From Modestobacter excelsi (lineage in GTDB: Bacteria > Actinomycetota > Actinomycetes > Mycobacteriales > Geodermatophilaceae), in the NCBI RefSeq assembly GCF_005930495.1, contig NZ_SJEX01000015.1, positions 1-64,000 on the forward strand: a DNA stretch of 64,000 bases, written 5' to 3'. Both the position numbers and the translations under genes were made by a program. The first letter of the stretch is position 1, and every line of letters starts with the position of its first letter. The notes beneath the pieces are model-generated. The model made no database searches and was not told the origin of the DNA. It worked only from the letters and a program-made list of their open reading frames with translations. Positions 1 to 8,037 of this stretch are shown piece after piece.

Positions 1-19
1 GGGTGTCATCTTCACAGTG

Positions 20-137
20 TTACGGCGGTCATGGCGAAAGGGAAACGCCCGGTCTCATTCCGAACCCGGAAGCTAAGCCTTTCAGCGCCGATGGTACTGC
101 CCGGGGGACCGGGTGGGAGAGTAGGACGCCGCCGGAC
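20..137 (+). rRNA. rrf: 5S ribosomal RNA
   Basis: The sequence has the expected 5S layout: a 5' strand (CGGCGG) that pairs with the 3' strand (CCGCCG), the conserved internal CCGAACCCGGAAG block, and the GATGGTACTGC and GGGAGAGTAGG elements. The length of about 118 nt is normal. It is followed after about 10 nt by a strong hairpin terminator, so it is the last gene of an rRNA operon whose 16S and 23S genes lie before the window. The ends are accurate to a few bases. Confidence 0.95.
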
Positions 138-146
138 ATAACTCCC

Positions 147-185
147 AGGAACGGGGTCACAGCAATCTGCTGTGACCCCGTTCCT
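147..185 (+). terminator. rRNA operon terminator hairpin
   Basis: A perfect 18-bp stem (147-164 with 168-185) closes a 3-nt loop directly after the 5S gene. There is no clear U-tract, which is common in high-GC actinobacteria. It ends the rRNA operon. Confidence 0.88.
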
Positions 186-190
186 GCATT

Positions 191-220
191 CCCGGGCATG
201 TCCCGGGCATTGCCCGGGCT
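191..220. repeat. short tandem CCCGGGCAT repeat in the 3' spacer
   Basis: CCCGGGCAT occurs at 191-199 and 202-210, with a partial third copy at 213-220 and a period of 11 nt. It lies in the 186-393 spacer between the rRNA terminator and the convergent DUF2461 gene. Nothing else convincing was seen in that spacer. Confidence 0.5.
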
Positions 221-393
221 GCGGGATGGGAGCTCGCTTTCCGCGCCGAAAGCAACCTCACCACCTCACCGGCACCCGGTCCCGCGCTCCCACGCGCGCA
301 AACACCCCTACTCACGCGCGAAAGCGTGCTCAGGTCGGTGGGGCCGATCCCGGTGGGGGTCGTCGGCATACGTCAGGACGGAACTGCGGCTGG

Positions 394-1059
394 TCAGCGG
401 CGGCGGTCGGGTGGCGCGGTCGTCGCTCCGACGTTGTCGGCGAGCCACTGGTTGAGGCCGGCGCAACAACGCCAGGCATCCCGGACGTGCTCGAGCGCGG
501 CTCGCGACTGCAGCCAGTCGGCCGGCTCCCAGGACCGGGAGGCGTGCAGCGACTTGTGCCGCAACAGGTCCAGTCGCGGATGGTCCGCGGGGTGGCCGCG
601 GGGCGTCCGCACGAGCCTGTCGCCGTCGATGGCGAAGTCCCGGCCGCGCAGGGACGCGACCTCTGCCTCGAGCCGGGGGCCCTGGACGTCGTCCGCCACC
701 GCGCGCCGGTAGCGCCCGACCTGGTCGGGCTGCAGCCGCCAGCACCCGCCGGACACCCGCAGCCCGTCGGCGGAGATCTGCACGTACACCGAACCCGCGC
801 CGCGGCCCTCCAGGTGGAGCACTGCTCCCTGGTGCGTCTTGTACGGCGTCTTGTCGTGGCTGGAGCGGACGTCGCGGTAGGGGCGGAACAGCTTGGGCGT
901 ACCGAACTCCGGTGCCAGCTCGTCGACGAGCTCCTGCAGAGGCCGCCGGACGTGCTCGTCATAGGCGTCCCGGTGCAGTGCCCAGTAGGCCTTGCTGTTG
1001 TCCGCATCCAGGCCCTCGTAGAACACGAGCCCCTCGTCGGGGAAACCGGAGAACGTCAC
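394..1059 (-). CDS. DUF2461 (TIGR02453) family protein
   Basis: This 221-residue protein matches the DUF2461 family as a whole: it begins with TFSGFPDEGLVFYEGLDADNS and contains the family blocks around FRPYRDVRSSHDKTPYKTH and VYVQISADGLRVSGG. The biochemical function of the family is unknown. The GTG start at 1059 lies in a 4-bp GTGA overlap with the stop of the upstream acetyltransferase gene, so the two are translationally coupled in one operon. The frame stays open far upstream, but that extension is only the shadow of the acetyltransferase gene. Confidence 0.85.
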   Translation of the reverse strand: MTFSGFPDEGLVFYEGLDADNSKAYWALHRDAYDEHVRRPLQELVDELAPEFGTPKLFRPYRDVRSSHDKTPYKTHQGAVLHLEGRGAGSVYVQISADGLRVSGGCWRLQPDQVGRYRRAVADDVQGPRLEAEVASLRGRDFAIDGDRLVRTPRGHPADHPRLDLLRHKSLHASRSWEPADWLQSRAALEHVRDAWRCCAGLNQWLADNVGATTAPPDRRR

Positions 1060-1667
1060 TGCACTCCTCGCTGGTCGATCTCGTCGGGCTGCACGTCGTC
1101 CAGCAGGGTGTGCCAGCGGAGCTGCCGCAGCGTCGAGCTCCCGGTGTCCAGGGTGCGCACCCATCCGTCGGTCGCCCAGCCGGCCCCGGTCAGGAAACGC
1201 CCCGTGACGTCGTCCTCCTCGGGCAGCCACAGCTGCAGGCGCCGGACCTCCGCCGCGACGGACAGGTCGGTGACGGCGGCGAGCAGTCGGCTGCCGTGAC
1301 CACGCCGGCCCCAGCGCGGTTCCACCAGCAGCGCGGTGACCTCGTTGGTCGGACCGTCGGGCAGGGGCTGCTCCCCGGGGGAGAGCTCCGCCGGACCGAA
1401 GGCGGCGAAGCCGGTCAGCTCCGGGCCGTCCAGGGCGACCAGCACGCCGTGTCCCGGAGTGGGGGGCGTGACCACGGCAGCCCGCCACGCGGCCACGGCA
1501 GCGGACTCGTCCCAGTCGTCGAGGACCGCGGGCGGCAGCAGCGCGCGGTACGCCGCCCGCCAGGTCACCACCTGGACCCGCGCGATCGCCTCGGCGTCCT
1601 CGGGTCGGGCGAGCCGCACCGACACCTCGGCCCGGCCGGGCAGACCGGGGCGGGGTGAGGACGTCAC
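1056..1667 (-). CDS. GNAT-family N-acetyltransferase
   Basis: A 203-residue GNAT acetyltransferase that would transfer an acetyl group from acetyl-CoA to an unknown amine. The central segment TNEVTALLVEPRWGRRGHGSRLLAAV is the acetyl-CoA-binding motif A (pattern R/QxxGxG/A), near residues 108-133. The GTG start at 1667 is supported by a -10-like TACGCT ending 6 nt upstream, which suggests a leaderless mRNA. It overlaps the downstream DUF2461 gene by 4 bp. Its promoter is divergent from the YcaQ-like gene. The substrate cannot be named. Confidence 0.85.
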   Translation of the reverse strand: MTSSPRPGLPGRAEVSVRLARPEDAEAIARVQVVTWRAAYRALLPPAVLDDWDESAAVAAWRAAVVTPPTPGHGVLVALDGPELTGFAAFGPAELSPGEQPLPDGPTNEVTALLVEPRWGRRGHGSRLLAAVTDLSVAAEVRRLQLWLPEEDDVTGRFLTGAGWATDGWVRTLDTGSSTLRQLRWHTLLDDVQPDEIDQRGVQ

Positions 1668-1673
1668 CGGGGC

Positions 1674-1679
1674 AGCGTA
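1674..1679 (-). promoter_or_regulatory. -10 element (TACGCT) of the GNAT/DUF2461 operon
   Basis: TACGCT on the minus strand ends 6 nt before the GTG at 1667. This fits a leaderless transcript starting at the GTG. Confidence 0.55.
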
Positions 1680-1719
1680 GGTGTCGGGGTCCGGTGGCGG
1701 GACGGTCGTACCCCCACGG

Positions 1720-1725
1720 CAGGAT
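1720..1725 (+). promoter_or_regulatory. -10-like element (CAGGAT) of the YcaQ-like gene
   Basis: CAGGAT lies 7 nt before the GTG at 1733, with A and T at the two most conserved -10 positions. No Shine-Dalgarno sequence is present. Confidence 0.45.
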
Positions 1726-1732
1726 CGCGACC

Positions 1733-3004
1733 GTGACGTCGTCCGGAGAGCGCCTGTCCGCGGGGCTGGCCCGACGCATCGCCCTGGCCGCGCAGGGCTT
1801 CGCCGACCCTCGCCCCGACGGCGACGTCGGCACCCGCCTGCTCCGCCGGACCGTCGAGCGGCTGGGCGTGGTGCAGATCGACTCGGTCAACGTGCTGTCC
1901 CGCTCGCACTACCTGCCGTTCTTCAGTCGGCTCGGCCCGTACCCGCGGACGGCGCTGGACGCGCTGTCCAACCGGCGGCACGACCTGTTCGAGTACTGGG
2001 CGCACGAGGCGTCGTTCCTGCCGGTCCGGCTCCAGCCGCAGCTGCGCTGGCGGATGGCCGCGGCCGAGGAGCACGCCTGGGGCAACATGGTGCGGCTGCA
2101 GCGGGAGCGCCCCGGGTACGTGCGCGAGGTTCACGACCGGGTGCGGGAGGGCGGGCCGCTGCGGGCCAGCCAGCTGCTCGAGCCGCGCCCCGACCGGCCG
2201 GGGTCGATGTGGAACTGGCACGCCGGCAAGGTGGCGCTCGAGTGGCTGTTCTTCACCGGGGCCCTCACCGCGCGGGCGCGCACCGCCGGGTTCGAGCGGG
2301 TCTACGACCTCACCGAGCGCGTCCTCCCGCGCGAGGTGGTGCAGGCGCCGACCCCCGACCGCGCCGACGCCGTCCGCGCGCTGGTGGGCACCGCCGTCCG
2401 CGCGCTGGGCGTGGCGACCGAGACCGACCTGCGGGACTACTTCCGGCTGCCCGTGGTCGATGCCCGGACGGCGATCGCCGAGCTCGTCGAGGGCGGCGCG
2501 CTCCAGCCGGTGCAGGTCGATGGCTGGGACCGGCCGGCCTGGCTGGACCCGGGAGCCCGCCGACCCCGGTGGGTCCGTGCCCGAGCGCTGCTCAGCCCGT
2601 TCGACTCCCTGGTCTGGGAGCGGCCCCGGGTCGAGCGGATCTTCGGCTTCCGCTACCGGCTGGAGATCTACACCCCGGCCGCGAAGCGGGTGCACGGTTA
2701 CTACGTGCTGCCCTTCCTGCTCGGGGACCGCCTGGTCGGCCGGGTGGACCTGAAGGCCGACCGGCAGGCCGGCGTGCTGCGGGTGCAGTCCGCCCACGCC
2801 GAGCCGGGGTTCGACGCAGCGGAGGTGGCGTGGGCATTGGCTGCCGAGCTCCGGCTGATGGCCGACTGGCTGGAGTTGGAGCAGGTGGCCGTCGCCGGGG
2901 TCGGGGACCTCGCGCCGGCGCTCACCGGTGCCGTCACCGCGGCCGGCTCACCGCTGACCGGGGTTGGTCAGCCGGCGGACGGGGGCGCGGTCGCCGGCGG
3001 CTGA
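1733..3004 (+). CDS. YcaQ/AlkX-type winged-helix DNA glycosylase-like protein
   Basis: A 423-residue member of the YcaQ (HTH_42, formerly DUF1006) family. In characterised members these tandem winged-helix proteins excise bulky or crosslinked purines. The N-terminal block [23 protein letters not shown] (around residues 42-64) carries the family's catalytic Q-x-D motif, and the blocks [12 protein letters not shown] and WGNMVRLQ follow. The length agrees with the family (about 400). The GTG start at 1733 was chosen because a -10-like CAGGAT precedes it by 7 nt and homology begins near there. The gene is divergent from the GNAT/DUF2461 pair. Glycosylase activity is inferred from the family. Confidence 0.82.
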   Translation: MTSSGERLSAGLARRIALAAQGFADPRPDGDVGTRLLRRTVERLGVVQIDSVNVLSRSHYLPFFSRLGPYPRTALDALSNRRHDLFEYWAHEASFLPVRLQPQLRWRMAAAEEHAWGNMVRLQRERPGYVREVHDRVREGGPLRASQLLEPRPDRPGSMWNWHAGKVALEWLFFTGALTARARTAGFERVYDLTERVLPREVVQAPTPDRADAVRALVGTAVRALGVATETDLRDYFRLPVVDARTAIAELVEGGALQPVQVDGWDRPAWLDPGARRPRWVRARALLSPFDSLVWERPRVERIFGFRYRLEIYTPAAKRVHGYYVLPFLLGDRLVGRVDLKADRQAGVLRVQSAHAEPGFDAAEVAWALAAELRLMADWLELEQVAVAGVGDLAPALTGAVTAAGSPLTGVGQPADGGAVAGG

Positions 3005-3120
3005 CCGGCAGCCCGGCGCAACCGCAGGTCGCCGGAGACCGTGGCGAGCCGGACCGTGCGGCTGGCTGCCGAGCCGATCCGCACGTCGGCGGAGGCGGTG
3101 CGCGCAGTGGTGGCACCACG
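2968..3120 (-). pseudogene. possible relic of a DUF4097-type protein gene
   Basis: The minus strand encodes about 50 residues including [20 protein letters not shown] and [13 protein letters not shown]. This alternation of TASADV and TVSGDL strands resembles the beta-strand repeats of DUF4097 adhesin-like proteins. No start codon or N-terminal region is present, and the end overlaps the 3' end of the YcaQ-like gene. It looks like the eroded remainder of a gene, but a chance reading frame is possible at this GC content. Confidence 0.35.
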
Positions 3121-3164
3121 GGCACGACACGGGTGAGCCGCGTCGGCCGGCCGGCCCCTCGACG

Positions 3165-3170
3165 TAGGCT
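3165..3170 (+). promoter_or_regulatory. -10 element (TAGGCT) of thyX
   Basis: TAGGCT ends 7 nt before the thyX GTG. No Shine-Dalgarno sequence lies between them, so a leaderless transcript is likely. Confidence 0.55.
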
Positions 3171-3177
3171 CGTCGCC

Positions 3178-3930
3178 GTGCCCACCATCGCCCCGCTGAA
3201 GGTGCAGGTCGTCGCGCAGACCCACTTCACGCCGCCGGCCGACGTCCCGTGGGAGACCGACGCGGACGGGGGGCAGGCGCTGGCGGAGTTCGCCGGGCGT
3301 GCCTGCTACCAGTCCTGGGACAAGCCGAACCCGACGACGGCGACCAACGAGGGCTACCTGCGGCACGTCCTCGAGGTCGGCCACCTCTCGGTGCTCGAGC
3401 ACGGCACGGTGAGCATGTACCTCTCCGGCGTCTCCCGGTCGCTGACGCACGAGCTGATCAGGCACCGGCACTTCTCCTACAGCCAGCTGTCCCAACGCTA
3501 CGTGCCCGAGCGGGACGCCGCCGTGGTCGAGCCGGCGGTCATCGCCGAGGACCCGGAGCTGCACGAGCGGTTCCTCGCCGCGACCGACGCGGCGATCGCG
3601 GCCTACGAGGAGCTGCTCGAGGGACTGGAGAAGCGGTTCGCCGACGTCCCCAACGCCACGCTCCGGCGCAAGCAGGCCCGGCAGGCGGCCCGTTCGGTGC
3701 TGCCGAACGCGACCGAGACCCGCATCGTCGTGACCGGCAACTACCGGGCCTGGCGGCACTTCGTGGCCATGCGCGCCAGCGAGCACGCCGACGTGGAGAT
3801 CCGCGAGCTCGCCGTCGCCTGCCTGCGCGAGCTGCAGCGGGTCGCCCCGCACGTGTTCGACGACTTCCGGATCAGCGACCTGGCCGACGGGACCGCGGTC
3901 GCCGCGAGCCCGCTCGTCGCCGAGGGCTGA
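3178..3930 (+). CDS. thyX: flavin-dependent thymidylate synthase ThyX
   Basis: ThyX methylates dUMP to dTMP using methylenetetrahydrofolate, NADPH and FAD. The diagnostic ThyX signature [13 protein letters not shown] begins at Arg95, and the conserved [27 protein letters not shown] region precedes it. The length of 250 residues is normal. The GTG start is placed 7 nt after a -10-like TAGGCT. Only 44 bp separate it from thyA, which encodes an unrelated enzyme for the same reaction. The downstream order toward dapA and rnj resembles mycobacteria. Confidence 0.95.
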   Translation: MPTIAPLKVQVVAQTHFTPPADVPWETDADGGQALAEFAGRACYQSWDKPNPTTATNEGYLRHVLEVGHLSVLEHGTVSMYLSGVSRSLTHELIRHRHFSYSQLSQRYVPERDAAVVEPAVIAEDPELHERFLAATDAAIAAYEELLEGLEKRFADVPNATLRRKQARQAARSVLPNATETRIVVTGNYRAWRHFVAMRASEHADVEIRELAVACLRELQRVAPHVFDDFRISDLADGTAVAASPLVAEG

Positions 3931-3974
3931 CCGCTCCCGACCTGCTCCACCCACCGCCGCGACGAGGAGTCGAC

Positions 3975-4817
3975 ATGGCCGAGCTCGCCGTCCACCCGGG
4001 GACGCCGGAGTCCAGCACCGCCGTGGACACGCAGTACGAGGACCTGCTGCGCCGGGTGCTCGAGACCGGCAGCCCGAAGTCCGACCGCACCGGCACCGGC
4101 ACCGTCAGCCTGTTCGGTGAGCGCCTGCGCTACGACCTGTCGACGGCCTTCCCGCTGGTGACGACGAAGTCGGTGCACTTCCGGTCGATCGCCTACGAGC
4201 TGCTGTGGTTCCTCCGCGGCGAGGGCGACGTCGGCTGGCTCAAGGAGCACGGCGTCTCGATCTGGGACGAGTGGGCGGCCGAGGACGGCAGCCTGGGGCC
4301 GGTCTACGGCGTCCAGTGGCGGTCCTGGCCCACGCCGGACGGCGGGTCGATCGACCAGATCACGCAGGTGCTGGACACGCTGCGCGCGGACCCCGACTCG
4401 CGCCGGATGCTGGTCTCGGCCTGGAACGTGGCCGCGCTGCCGGAGATGGCGCTGGCGCCCTGCCACGCGCTGTTCCAGTTCCACGTGGCCGACGGCAAGC
4501 TGTCCTGCCAGCTCTACCAGCGCAGCGCCGACCTCTTCCTCGGCGTGCCCTTCAACATCGCCAGCTACGCCCTGCTGACCCGGATGGTGGCCCAGCAGGT
4601 CGGGCTGGAGCCGGGTGACCTCATCTGGGTGGGCGGGGACTGCCACATCTACACCAACCACCTGCCCCAGGTGCGCGAGCAGCTCTCCCGCGAGGTCCTG
4701 CCCTTCCCGCAGCTGACCATCGACCCGGCCCCGTCGCTGTTCGACCACGACTACGCCGACTTCCACCTGCTCGACTACCGGCACCACCCCGCGATCCGGG
4801 GTGCGGTGGCCGTCTGA
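3975..4817 (+). CDS. thyA: thymidylate synthase ThyA
   Basis: Classical thymidylate synthase: dUMP plus methylenetetrahydrofolate gives dTMP plus dihydrofolate. The catalytic Cys163 lies in [12 protein letters not shown]. The dUMP-binding segment [25 protein letters not shown] and the C-terminal [10 protein letters not shown] are intact. At 280 residues it carries a short N-terminal extension relative to the usual 264. The ATG is preceded by GAGGAG (3964-3969). Its stop overlaps the dfrA start by 1 bp (TGATG), a coupling that makes sense because ThyA produces the dihydrofolate that DfrA recycles. Confidence 0.97.
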   Translation: MAELAVHPGTPESSTAVDTQYEDLLRRVLETGSPKSDRTGTGTVSLFGERLRYDLSTAFPLVTTKSVHFRSIAYELLWFLRGEGDVGWLKEHGVSIWDEWAAEDGSLGPVYGVQWRSWPTPDGGSIDQITQVLDTLRADPDSRRMLVSAWNVAALPEMALAPCHALFQFHVADGKLSCQLYQRSADLFLGVPFNIASYALLTRMVAQQVGLEPGDLIWVGGDCHIYTNHLPQVREQLSREVLPFPQLTIDPAPSLFDHDYADFHLLDYRHHPAIRGAVAV

Positions 4818-5392
4818 TGCTCCGGATGGTCTGGGCGCAGGCCGCCGGCGGCGTCATCGGCGCGGACGGCGCACTGCCCTGGCACCTGCCCGAGGACCTG
4901 CGGCTGTTCCGGGCGCTGACCGTCGGCTCGACGGTGGTGATGGGCCGGCGCACGTGGGAGTCGCTGCCGCCGCGGGTCCGGCCGCTGCCCGGGCGGCGCA
5001 ACGTCGTCCTCAGCTCGACGCTGGACGCCGACGAGGGCGTCGAGGTCGCCCGGTCGGTGGACGACGTCCTGGCGCTGGAGGGTGACGTGTGGGTCATCGG
5101 CGGCGGAGCGGTCTACGCGGCGCTCCTCCCGCACGCCGACGAGGTCGTCGTCACGGAGGTCGACGTGCGGCTGCCGGGGGACACCTGGGCACCGTCGCTC
5201 GGCCCGGAGTGGCATCCCGGCGCGCGGGTCCCCGCGGCCGGCTGGGCCGGGTCCGGAGCCGGGCTCCGGTTCCGGGTGACGCACCGGCACCGCGGGACGA
5301 CGGCGTCCGGTCCGGTGCCCCGCGTCCTCGCCGACCAACTGGCGGCGTGGAGCGGCGCCGGGCAGTCCGGTGGCGTCGGTGCGGGCCGGTAG
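4817..5392 (+). CDS. dfrA: dihydrofolate reductase
   Basis: Reduces dihydrofolate to tetrahydrofolate with NADPH. The N-terminal block VWAQAAGGVIGADGALPWHL, the acidic substrate-binding residue in LPEDLRLFRALT, the NADPH segment VVMGRRTWESLP and the later VWVIGGGAVY are all present. It has 191 residues, longer than the usual 160, because of a C-terminal tail of about 25 Gly/Ala/Arg-rich residues. It is translationally coupled to thyA. dapA follows after 9 bp but has its own -10 element. Confidence 0.95.
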   Translation: MLRMVWAQAAGGVIGADGALPWHLPEDLRLFRALTVGSTVVMGRRTWESLPPRVRPLPGRRNVVLSSTLDADEGVEVARSVDDVLALEGDVWVIGGGAVYAALLPHADEVVVTEVDVRLPGDTWAPSLGPEWHPGARVPAAGWAGSGAGLRFRVTHRHRGTTASGPVPRVLADQLAAWSGAGQSGGVGAGR

Positions 5393-5395
5393 ATT
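5390..5395 (+). promoter_or_regulatory. -10 element (TAGATT) of dapA
   Basis: TAGATT overlaps the dfrA stop region and ends 6 nt before the dapA ATG. This is consistent with a leaderless dapA-rnj transcript starting inside the cluster. Confidence 0.6.
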
Positions 5396-5401
5396 CCTGG
5401 C

Positions 5402-6298
5402 ATGACCACCGACCCCACCCGGCCGTTCGGGCGCGTCCTCACGGCGATGGTCACCCCGCTCGCCGAGGACGGCACGATCGACCTGGCCGGCGCGCAGGAG
5501 CTCGCCGCGCACCTGGTCGACCGCCGGGCGCACGACGGCCTGGTCGTCTTCGGGACGACGGGGGAGTCGCCGACCATCAGCGACAGCGAGCAGCACGCGG
5601 TGCTGGAGGCGGTGCTCGACGCCGTCGGTGACCGGGCCACGGTGGTCGCCGGCGTCGGCACCAACGACACCGCCCACTCGATCGAGAAGGCCCAGGCCGC
5701 CGCCCGCCTCGGGGTGCACGGCCTGATGGTCGTCACGCCCTACTACAACAAGCCCCCGCAGGCCGGCCTGCTCCGGCACTTCACCGCGGTCGCGGACTCC
5801 ACCGACCTGCCGGTGATGCTCTACGACATCCCGCCGCGCTCCGTCGTCCCGATCGAGGTCGAGACGCTGGTCCGCGCCGCGGAGCACCCGAACATCGTCG
5901 CGGTCAAGGACGCCAAGGGCGACCTCGGCGCCGTGGCCTGGACCAAGGCGCGCACCGATCTGGCGTACTACTCCGGTGAGGACATGCTGAACCTGCCGCT
6001 GCTCGCGCTCGGCGCGGTCGGCGTGGTCAGCGTCGTCGGCCACCTCGTCGGGCCGCGGCTGGCCGAGCTGGTCGCCGCGGTGGAGTCCGGCGACCTGGTC
6101 AAGGCACGCGCCGTGAACGAGGCACTCCTCCCGGTCTACACCGGGATCTTCCGCACCCAGGGCGTCATCCTGGTCAAGGCGGCGCTGCGTGCACTGGGGC
6201 TGCCTGCCGGCCCGGTCCGCCCGCCGCTCGTCGACGCCACCCCCGAACAGCTGGAGCAACTGCGCATGGACCTCGCCGCGGGAGGCGTCACCCTGTGA
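5402..6298 (+). CDS. dapA: 4-hydroxy-tetrahydrodipicolinate synthase
   Basis: Condenses pyruvate with aspartate semialdehyde, the first committed step to diaminopimelate and lysine. The Schiff-base lysine is Lys169 in VAVKDAKG. The signature GTTGESPTI and the catalytic tyrosine pair in TPYYNKPPQ (Tyr114-Tyr115) are intact. The length of 298 residues is typical. The ATG lies 6 nt after a TAGATT -10 element and has no Shine-Dalgarno. The stop overlaps the rnj start by 4 bp. dapF of the same pathway lies at the far end of the window. Confidence 0.97.
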   Translation: MTTDPTRPFGRVLTAMVTPLAEDGTIDLAGAQELAAHLVDRRAHDGLVVFGTTGESPTISDSEQHAVLEAVLDAVGDRATVVAGVGTNDTAHSIEKAQAAARLGVHGLMVVTPYYNKPPQAGLLRHFTAVADSTDLPVMLYDIPPRSVVPIEVETLVRAAEHPNIVAVKDAKGDLGAVAWTKARTDLAYYSGEDMLNLPLLALGAVGVVSVVGHLVGPRLAELVAAVESGDLVKARAVNEALLPVYTGIFRTQGVILVKAALRALGLPAGPVRPPLVDATPEQLEQLRMDLAAGGVTL

Positions 6299-8001
6299 CC
6301 GCCTCGAACCTCACGTCACAGCCGCACCTGGACCTCAAGGCGCCGCCCCCGCTGCCGAAGGGCGCGCTGCGGGTCATGGCGCTCGGCGGGCTCGGGGAGA
6401 TCGGCCGCAACATGGCCGTCCTGGAGTTCGACGGCCAGTTGATGGTCGTCGACTGCGGGGTGCTCTTCCCCGAGGCCGAGCAGCCCGGCGTCGACCTGAT
6501 CCTGCCCGACTTCGGGGTCATCGAGCACCGGCTCGACGACATCACCGCCGTCGTCCTCACCCACGGGCACGAGGACCACATCGGGGCGGTGCCCTACCTG
6601 CTGCGGCTGCGCGCCGACATCCCGCTCGTCGGGTCCCGGTTCACCCTGGCGCTGGTCAAGGCCAAGCTGCGCGAGCACCGGATCGACCCGGTGCTGGTCG
6701 AGGTGGCCGCCGGTGACGACCACCTGGCCGGGCCGTTCCACTGCGAGTTCATCAGCGTCAACCACTCGATCCCCGACGCCCTGGCCGTGGCCGTGCACAC
6801 CCCGGCGGGGACCCTCGTCCACACCGGCGACTTCAAGATGGACCAGCTCCCGCTGGACGGCGTGCTCACCGACCTCGGCGCGTTCGCCCGGCTCGGCGTC
6901 GAGGGCATCGACCTGCTGCTGGCCGACTCGACCAACGCCGAGGTGCCCGGCTTCGTCACCTCCGAGCGCAACATCGGCCCGGTGCTGGACTCGGTCTTCG
7001 AGCGGGCCAGCCAGCGGCTGATCGTCTCCAGCTTCGCCAGCCACGTGCACCGGATCCAGCAGGTGCTCGACTGCGCGGTCAGGCACAAGCGCAAGGTGGC
7101 CCTGGTCGGCCGCTCGATGGTCCGCAACATGGGCGTCGCCCAGGACCTCGGCCTGCTCCGGGTCGCACCCGGGCTGATGGTCAAGCTGGACGAGGCGACC
7201 GCGATGCCGCCGGAGCAGGTGGTGCTGATCAGCACCGGCTCGCAGGGTGAGCCGCTGTCCGCGCTGGGCCGGATGGCCCGCGGCGACCACCACCAGGTGA
7301 CCATCGAGGCCGGCGACACGATCATCCTGGCGTCCTCGCTGGTGCCCGGGAACGAGACCGCGGTCTACAAGGTGATCAACGGGCTGGCCCGGCTGGGCGC
7401 CACGGTGATCCACAAGGAGACGGCGATGGTGCACGTCTCCGGTCACGCTCCCGCCGGTGAGCTGCGGACCCTCATCAACGTGGCCAAGCCCCGCTACCTG
7501 ATGCCGGTGCACGGGGAGTGGCGGCACCTGCGGGCGCACGCCGCGCTGGCCGAGCAGACCGGGATGACCGCCGACCGGATCCTGCTCGCCGAGGACGGCG
7601 TCGTCGTCGACCTGGTCGACGGCAAGGCCTCCATCGTGGGCAGCGTCCCGATCGGCAACGTCTACGTCGACGGGCTCAACGTCGGCGACGTCGGCGAGGA
7701 GTCGCTGCAGGCCCGGCGGATCCTCGGCGACGAGGGGTTCGTCGCGCTGACCGTCGTCATCGAGCCCTCCACGCGCACCATCGTGCGGCCGGTGCACCTG
7801 TCCACCCGCGGCTTCTCCGACGACCCGAGCGCCTTCACCGAGGTCCTCGCACTCGTGGAGAAGGAGCTCAAGCGGGCGATGGAGGACGAGCAGGTGGACG
7901 CCCACCGGCTCTCCCAGGTGATCCGCCGGACGGTCGGCAAGTGGGTGTCGGACAAGTACCGCCGCCGCCCGATGATCATCCCCACCGTCCTCGAGGTGTG
8001 A
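6295..8001 (+). CDS. rnj: ribonuclease J
   Basis: A metallo-beta-lactamase/beta-CASP ribonuclease with endo- and 5'-3' exonuclease activity in mRNA turnover and rRNA maturation. The metal-binding motif HGHEDH (residues 90-95, in LTHGHEDHIGAVPY), VNHSIPDALAVAV, HTGDFKMD and the C-terminal HVSGHAPAGELRTLI block are present. The 568 residues match the actinobacterial family. The GTG start overlaps the dapA stop (GTGA), so translation is coupled. Pairing of dapA with rnj is conserved in mycobacteria. Confidence 0.95.
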   Translation: MTASNLTSQPHLDLKAPPPLPKGALRVMALGGLGEIGRNMAVLEFDGQLMVVDCGVLFPEAEQPGVDLILPDFGVIEHRLDDITAVVLTHGHEDHIGAVPYLLRLRADIPLVGSRFTLALVKAKLREHRIDPVLVEVAAGDDHLAGPFHCEFISVNHSIPDALAVAVHTPAGTLVHTGDFKMDQLPLDGVLTDLGAFARLGVEGIDLLLADSTNAEVPGFVTSERNIGPVLDSVFERASQRLIVSSFASHVHRIQQVLDCAVRHKRKVALVGRSMVRNMGVAQDLGLLRVAPGLMVKLDEATAMPPEQVVLISTGSQGEPLSALGRMARGDHHQVTIEAGDTIILASSLVPGNETAVYKVINGLARLGATVIHKETAMVHVSGHAPAGELRTLINVAKPRYLMPVHGEWRHLRAHAALAEQTGMTADRILLAEDGVVVDLVDGKASIVGSVPIGNVYVDGLNVGDVGEESLQARRILGDEGFVALTVVIEPSTRTIVRPVHLSTRGFSDDPSAFTEVLALVEKELKRAMEDEQVDAHRLSQVIRRTVGKWVSDKYRRRPMIIPTVLEV

Positions 8002-8002
8002 G

Positions 8003-8037
8003 CGGCCCGGGCCGTTGATCACCGCACCACGGTGATC
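8003..8037. terminator. possible bidirectional terminator between rnj and the S9 peptidase
   Basis: The 17-bp convergent gap holds the 12-bp palindrome CGGCCCGGGCCG (8003-8014). It is followed by a hairpin with an 8-bp stem (8017-8024 with 8030-8037) and 5-nt loop that includes the stop codon of the minus-strand gene. Confidence 0.35.

Noticed and set aside
1-460. Reading frames across the 5S gene and its terminator
   Set aside because: They run through rRNA and the terminator and show no protein character.
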